DNA of 35,729 nt. Origin: Bacteroidales bacterium. Its GTDB lineage: Bacteria; Bacteroidota; Bacteroidia; Bacteroidales; UBA10428. The translations under genes were made by a program, and so were the position numbers. Each line of letters starts with the position of its first letter. The first letter of the stretch is position 1. The stretch is from assembly GCA_016938235.1 (NCBI GenBank), contig JAFGVA010000149.1:1-35729 (forward strand). The letters are read 5' to 3'. The notes beneath the pieces were generated by a model, which saw only the letters and a program-made list of their open reading frames with translations, was not told the DNA's origin and searched no databases. Of the stretch, positions 32,426 through 35,729 are shown piece after piece.

Positions 32426-32514
32426 ATCAAGATCAAGGTTGAGATCAAGATCAAGATCAAGGTTGAGATCAAGATCAAGATCAAGGTTGAGATCAAGATC
32501 AAGATCAAGGTTGG
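32425..32514. repeat. Hexamer tandem array, 24-bp higher-order unit
   Basis: The array is made of GATCAA hexamers punctuated by GGTTGA. The first unit is (GATCAA)2-GGTTGA (32425-32442), then three units of (GATCAA)3-GGTTGA/G starting at 32443, 32467 and 32491. Eleven GATC sites fall in 90 bases. It starts on the last base of the ilvD stop codon and ends 36 bases before the four-helix-bundle gene. Degenerate hexamers in the opposite orientation follow that gene (32920-32964). Confidence 0.95.
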
Positions 32515-32550
32515 GACTAAGAATGATTATTAAAAATATGACAAAGGAAA

Positions 32551-32907
32551 ATGAAGTATAAATCTTTTCACGATATGGAAGTTTGGCAGCAAGCAATGAA
32601 TCTTTCTGTTGAAATTTTTGAAATATCAAAAAGCCTTCCAAAATGTGAAGATTATGGCCTTACATCACAGATAAGAAGATCTGCAAATAGTGTATGTGCA
32701 AATATTGCGGAAGCATTTGGCAGGAATACCGGGCCTGATAAAAGTAGGATGTATGTTATTGCTAAAGGTTCAGCTTACGAAACCCAAAGTCATATTATAT
32801 ATGGAACCAGAGTTAAATACTTTGATTACGAAATTACCAACATCTTAGTTGAAAACTATGAAACACTAATAAAAGGGATAAATAAAATAATTAAATCTCT
32901 TAAATAA
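32551..32907 (+). CDS. Four-helix-bundle protein (23S rRNA intervening-sequence / S23 family)
   Basis: This 118-residue protein has the full family pattern: FHDMEVWQQAMNLSVEIFE, LTSQIRRSANSVCANIAEAF, GRNTG, then KGSAYETQSHIIYGTRVKYF. These proteins were first met inside intervening sequences of 23S rRNA genes in Leptospira and others, and free-standing copies are frequent in Bacteroidota. They form pentamers of four-helix bundles and have no settled function. Here the gene sits inside the ilv operon, between ilvD and ilvB, flanked by a GATCAA array and a degenerate inverted copy, which suggests it arrived as an insertion. It should be transcribed with the ilv genes. Confidence 0.9.
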   Translation: MKYKSFHDMEVWQQAMNLSVEIFEISKSLPKCEDYGLTSQIRRSANSVCANIAEAFGRNTGPDKSRMYVIAKGSAYETQSHIIYGTRVKYFDYEITNILVENYETLIKGINKIIKSLK

Positions 32908-32919
32908 CATTTATAATTA

Positions 32920-32964
32920 TCTTGATCTTGGCTTGGATCTCGTCCTCGACCTTAATCTCGATTT
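32920..32964. repeat. Degenerate inverted hexamer arm after the four-helix-bundle gene
   Basis: Hexamers TCTTGA, TCTTGG, CTTGGA, TCTCGT, CCTCGA, CCTTAA, TCTCGA run in phase for about 45 bases. They are diverged reverse complements of the left array. As RNA, CTCGACCTTAATCTC (32945-32959) can pair with a left-array copy such as AAGATCAAGGTTGAG (32429-32443): 12 Watson-Crick pairs, one G-U and two mismatches. The gene between the arms would form the loop. Confidence 0.65.
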
Positions 32965-33006
32965 AAACTTTTAAAAATAAAAAATAACAGTAAACTTAAA
33001 ATAATT

Positions 33007-34695
33007 ATGAAAAAAACAGGATCTGAAGCAGTTTTATTATCACTTATTGAAGAAGGAACTGAATACATCTTTGGTTATCCGGGTGGAGCCATAATGCCTG
33101 TTTATGATGCAATGATGACTGTAGATAGAATAAAACATATTCTAACAAGGCACGAACAGGGTGCCATACATGCAGCTCAAGGTTATGCTCGCGTAACAGG
33201 AAAAGTTGGCGTTTGTATGGCAACTTCGGGACCAGGTGCAACAAACCTCATTACAGGCATCGCTGATGCTATGATAGACTCTACTCCCCTGGTTTGCATA
33301 ACCGGACAGGTTGTTTCTCCCCTTTTAGGAACCGATGCATTCCAGGAAACCGATGTTGTAGGTGTTTCAATACCTATTACCAAATGGAATTACCTCATAA
33401 CAAAAGCCGAAGAAATACCAGAAATTATTGCCAAGGCATTCTACATTGCAAAAACAGGAAGACCGGGTCCGGTATTGATTGACATAGCTAAAGATGCACA
33501 GTTTGGCGTTTTAGACTATGAATATAAGAAATGCACTAAACTTCGCAGCTATAAACCCGTTCCTGCATACGACGAAGAGAAAATAAAAGAAGCTGCCAGC
33601 GCTATTAACCAGGCAAAGAAACCTTATATTCTTTTTGGTCAAGGTGTTGTTTTAGGTAATGCTGAAGAAGAATTCAGAACTTTTCTGGAAAAATCGGGAA
33701 TACCTGCTGCCTGGACCATATTAGGTGTTGCTGCCTTGCCGACCGATCACCCGCAGAACATGGGGATGCTCGGTATGCACGGAAATTATGCCACTAATGT
33801 ACTTACCAACGAATGTGACCTGGTTATTGCTATCGGAATGCGATTCGATGACAGGGTTACCAGCAGTCTGAACACTTACCTTACCAAAGCTAAAGTTATT
33901 CATCTTGAGATTGATCCGGCAGAGATAAGCAAAAACGTTAAGGCAGATATACCTGTTTTAGGTAGTGTTAAAGAAACATTACCATTACTTACAAAGTATA
34001 TTGAAAAGAAAGAACACACCGAATGGATAGGTGAATTTAAAAAGCTTTACGCTATTGAAAACACAAAGGTAATTCAAAAAGATCTCTATCCTGAAACTGA
34101 AGGTCTCAGACCAGGTGAAGTGATCCGCATCATAAATGAAAGAACCAAGGGGGAAGCAATTTATGTTACCGACGTAGGACAACACCAGATGTTTGCTTCG
34201 AGGTATTGTAAATTTAATAATACCCGAAGTTTTATCACCTCCGGAGGACTTGGCACCATGGGATTTGGACTACCGGCTGCTTTTGGCGCAAAAATGGGCG
34301 CTCCCGATAGAGATGTTGTCCTTTTTGTTGGTGATGGTGGATTTCAGATGACTATTCAGGAACTTGGAACCATTGCCCAAACCGAAGCTGCTGTTAAAAT
34401 CGTTCTATTGAATAATAAATTCCTTGGAATGGTTAGACAATGGCAGGAGTTATTCTTTGACAAGCGGTATGCCCATACACACATGGTAAACCCCGATTTT
34501 ATAAAAATAGCCGAAGGTTACGGAATAAAAGGCAAAAAAGTATTAAACAGACCTGAGTTAAGTTCGGCAATTGACGAGATGCTTAACCACAAAGGTGCAT
34601 ACCTGCTGGAGGTATCAATTGAGAAAGAATCGAACGTATTTCCTATGGTACCATCGGGTGCATCTGTATCTGATGTAATGTTGGAAGCAAAATAA
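33007..34695 (+). CDS. ilvB: Acetolactate synthase, large (catalytic) subunit
   Basis: This 562-residue thiamine-diphosphate enzyme has FGYPGGAIMPVYDAM near the start, the catalytic Glu50 in RHEQGAIHAAQGYARVTG, the FAD/regulatory middle domain, and the ThDP motif GDGGFQMTIQELGTIAQ...LLNNKFLGMVRQWQ at about 442-480. It joins two pyruvates, or pyruvate and 2-oxobutyrate, to give acetolactate or acetohydroxybutyrate. The regulatory subunit follows 25 bases later. Conserved FAD-domain spacing and length match AHAS rather than catabolic ALS. Its distance from ilvD is due to the inserted element. Confidence 0.95.
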   Translation: MKKTGSEAVLLSLIEEGTEYIFGYPGGAIMPVYDAMMTVDRIKHILTRHEQGAIHAAQGYARVTGKVGVCMATSGPGATNLITGIADAMIDSTPLVCITGQVVSPLLGTDAFQETDVVGVSIPITKWNYLITKAEEIPEIIAKAFYIAKTGRPGPVLIDIAKDAQFGVLDYEYKKCTKLRSYKPVPAYDEEKIKEAASAINQAKKPYILFGQGVVLGNAEEEFRTFLEKSGIPAAWTILGVAALPTDHPQNMGMLGMHGNYATNVLTNECDLVIAIGMRFDDRVTSSLNTYLTKAKVIHLEIDPAEISKNVKADIPVLGSVKETLPLLTKYIEKKEHTEWIGEFKKLYAIENTKVIQKDLYPETEGLRPGEVIRIINERTKGEAIYVTDVGQHQMFASRYCKFNNTRSFITSGGLGTMGFGLPAAFGAKMGAPDRDVVLFVGDGGFQMTIQELGTIAQTEAAVKIVLLNNKFLGMVRQWQELFFDKRYAHTHMVNPDFIKIAEGYGIKGKKVLNRPELSSAIDEMLNHKGAYLLEVSIEKESNVFPMVPSGASVSDVMLEAK

Positions 34696-34720
34696 ATGTA
34701 GAACATTAAACAGAAAGAAA

Positions 34721-35272
34721 ATGACGCAAACATATACAATAACAGCTTTTTCTGAGAACCATATTGGTTTGTTAAGCAGAATAACAATTATTTTTACCCG
34801 ACGCCATGTTAACATACATAGTCTGACAGTTTCGCAATCTGCAATTAAGGGAATCTCAAAATTTACTATTGTTGTTGTTGAAACAAAAGAAAAGGTAGAG
34901 AAGGTTGTTAAGCAAATCGATAAACTGGTAGAAGTTTTAAAAGCATTTTATCATCCAAACGAAGAAATAATTTACCAGGAAATTGCTCTTTACAAAGTTC
35001 CTACCGAGGCACTATTAGCCAGCGATACACTTGAAAAAACCATTCGTAAATACAATGCCAGAATTCTTGAAGTGATGCCCGAGTATACTATAATAGAAAA
35101 AACAGGCCACTGCGAAGAAACTCAAGAGCTTTTCGACGAGCTTACCAAATATGGTGTGAAGCAATTTACTCGTTCGGGAAGAGTTGCTGTAACCAAGTTA
35201 AGTGAAGAACTTCTATCGAACTATTTAAAGGAGATTGACGAGAAACAACTCGAACATTCAGCAAATCGCTAA
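34721..35272 (+). CDS. ilvN: Acetolactate synthase, small (regulatory) subunit
   Basis: This 183-residue protein has an N-terminal ACT domain: YTITAFSENHIGLLSRITII, then FTRRHVNIHSLTVSQSA and ISKFTIVV. A second domain of about 90 residues follows, as in IlvH/IlvN of AHAS. The ACT domain binds valine and gives feedback inhibition, and the subunit raises the activity of IlvB. It is 25 bases after ilvB and the last gene of the operon; an intrinsic terminator follows 9 bases after the stop. ilvC is not in this window, so it must lie elsewhere. Confidence 0.93.
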   Translation: MTQTYTITAFSENHIGLLSRITIIFTRRHVNIHSLTVSQSAIKGISKFTIVVVETKEKVEKVVKQIDKLVEVLKAFYHPNEEIIYQEIALYKVPTEALLASDTLEKTIRKYNARILEVMPEYTIIEKTGHCEETQELFDELTKYGVKQFTRSGRVAVTKLSEELLSNYLKEIDEKQLEHSANR

Positions 35273-35281
35273 ATACAAAAT

Positions 35282-35314
35282 AAGGTAGTACGATTTTTAT
35301 GTACTACCTTTTTT
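35282..35314 (+). terminator. Intrinsic terminator of the ilv operon
   Basis: A perfect 10-bp stem, AAGGTAGTAC (35282-35291) with GTACTACCTT (35301-35310), has a 9-base loop and then a T-rich tail (TTTTTATTTTG). It starts 9 bases after the ilvN stop. Confidence 0.9.
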
Positions 35315-35393
35315 ATTTTGTCTAAAACTTTATCTTTACGATCAGTCGCTCATGACTTCTCGACTTAGTTTTTCTGTATTATATTGATTTTCA

Positions 35394-35660
35394 ATGAATC
35401 AGTCGGCTAAAAATAAGTCTCCTTTTCGTTCTCCTTTCGATAACGATTTATTTGCTACGGTTTTTGAAGAACTGTATGAGCCTCTTTGTAGATTCTGCAT
35501 GACCTTTATACACCAAAAAGATACTGCTGAAGACATAGTACAGGAACAATTTGTTTATTTATGGGAAAACTGGTCGAGATTATCCGAAATTGAAGCTATT
35601 AAATCCTATTTATACACTTCGGTTCGCAACAAGTCATTAAGCTACTTAGTCGTCCCTTAA
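35394..35660 (+). CDS. ECF-type RNA polymerase sigma factor, truncated after region 2
   Basis: The frame has 88 residues: a short N-terminal tail and then sigma region 2 (FEELYEPLCRFCMTFIHQKD, AEDIVQEQFVYLWENW, AIKSYLYTSVRNKSLSYL). It then breaks off at VVP and a TAA. ECF factors of this Bacteroidota type are about 170-200 residues and need region 4 for -35 recognition, which is absent. After the stop, another frame (from 35650) is open to the window end, so a frameshift, real or from sequencing, is possible. A full-length gene would continue beyond the window. No promoter box of good quality was found in the 79 bases between the ilv terminator and the ATG. Confidence 0.7.
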   Translation: MNQSAKNKSPFRSPFDNDLFATVFEELYEPLCRFCMTFIHQKDTAEDIVQEQFVYLWENWSRLSEIEAIKSYLYTSVRNKSLSYLVVP

Positions 35661-35729
35661 AAAGTCGATTTTTTCAATAATTCTTTTTTTGGTAGAAAAA
35701 TCGTCACGGCTAGTGCATAAATTAGACGA

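Noticed and set aside
32393-32641. Minus-strand frame of 82 codons with an Asn-Leu-Asp-Leu repeat
   Set aside because: It is a translation of the GATCAA array read backwards, overlapping ilvD and the four-helix-bundle gene; the low-complexity repeat has no start-site or family support.

Overview
The window comes from a Bacteroidota chromosome, most likely a Bacteroidales/Marinilabiliales-like environmental bacterium (the rank below phylum is inference). The support is AT-rich DNA, two PorP/SprF-family proteins beside proteins with the gliding-motility/type IX secretion (T9SS) type B C-terminal domain, a DUF4199-GT2 pair, weak Shine-Dalgarno sites, and several exact matches to the Bacteroidota -7 promoter box TAnnTTTG. 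No tRNA, rRNA, CRISPR array or insertion sequence was seen. No gap between genes exceeds 300 bases.

Layout. (1) 1-5172 (+): the tail of a NUDIX hydrolase, then a GDP-D-glycero-alpha-D-manno-heptose cluster: a three-domain fusion (guanylyltransferase + heptose-bisphosphate phosphatase + uridine-kinase-like P-loop domain), HddA kinase, GmhA isomerase and an NAD-dependent sugar epimerase. These four genes cover the whole route from sedoheptulose-7-phosphate to GDP-heptose, the donor for surface glycans. (2) 5173-5323: a 7-bp-period, GATC-dense tandem array starting directly after the epimerase stop codon. (3) 5374-17725: a surface/T9SS region with a lipoprotein, a PorP/SprF + CHU_C pair (+), a four-gene minus operon (PorP/SprF, TPR-PD40-OmpA protein, M43-like protein with a destroyed zinc site, small membrane methyltransferase) and, divergent from it, a 1471-residue PKD-repeat adhesin with a type B sorting domain. 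(4) 17755-23456 (-): a PH-domain membrane protein, a NarL-type two-component pair and pstSCAB for phosphate uptake, with a good promoter of its own before pstS and no phoU. (5) 23576-30332: an MsbA-like ABC exporter, two family 2 glycosyltransferases with DUF4199, the SRP (4.5S) RNA gene, two Cys-knuckle methyltransferases and a VOC protein. (6) 30413-35314 (+): branched-chain amino-acid operon ilvD-ilvB-ilvN. It is preceded by a 20-residue leader peptide rich in Ile/Val/Leu and a textbook antiterminator/terminator pair, and is interrupted between ilvD and ilvB by a four-helix-bundle (23S-IVS-type) gene flanked by inverted hexamer arrays. An intrinsic terminator closes it. (7) 35394-end: an ECF sigma factor that stops after region 2.

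The strongest points for a second look are the complete ilv transcription attenuator, the four-helix-bundle element lodged inside the ilv operon, the two GATC-rich arrays that both begin at a stop codon, the extra kinase-like domain in the heptose fusion, and the M43-family pseudoprotease.
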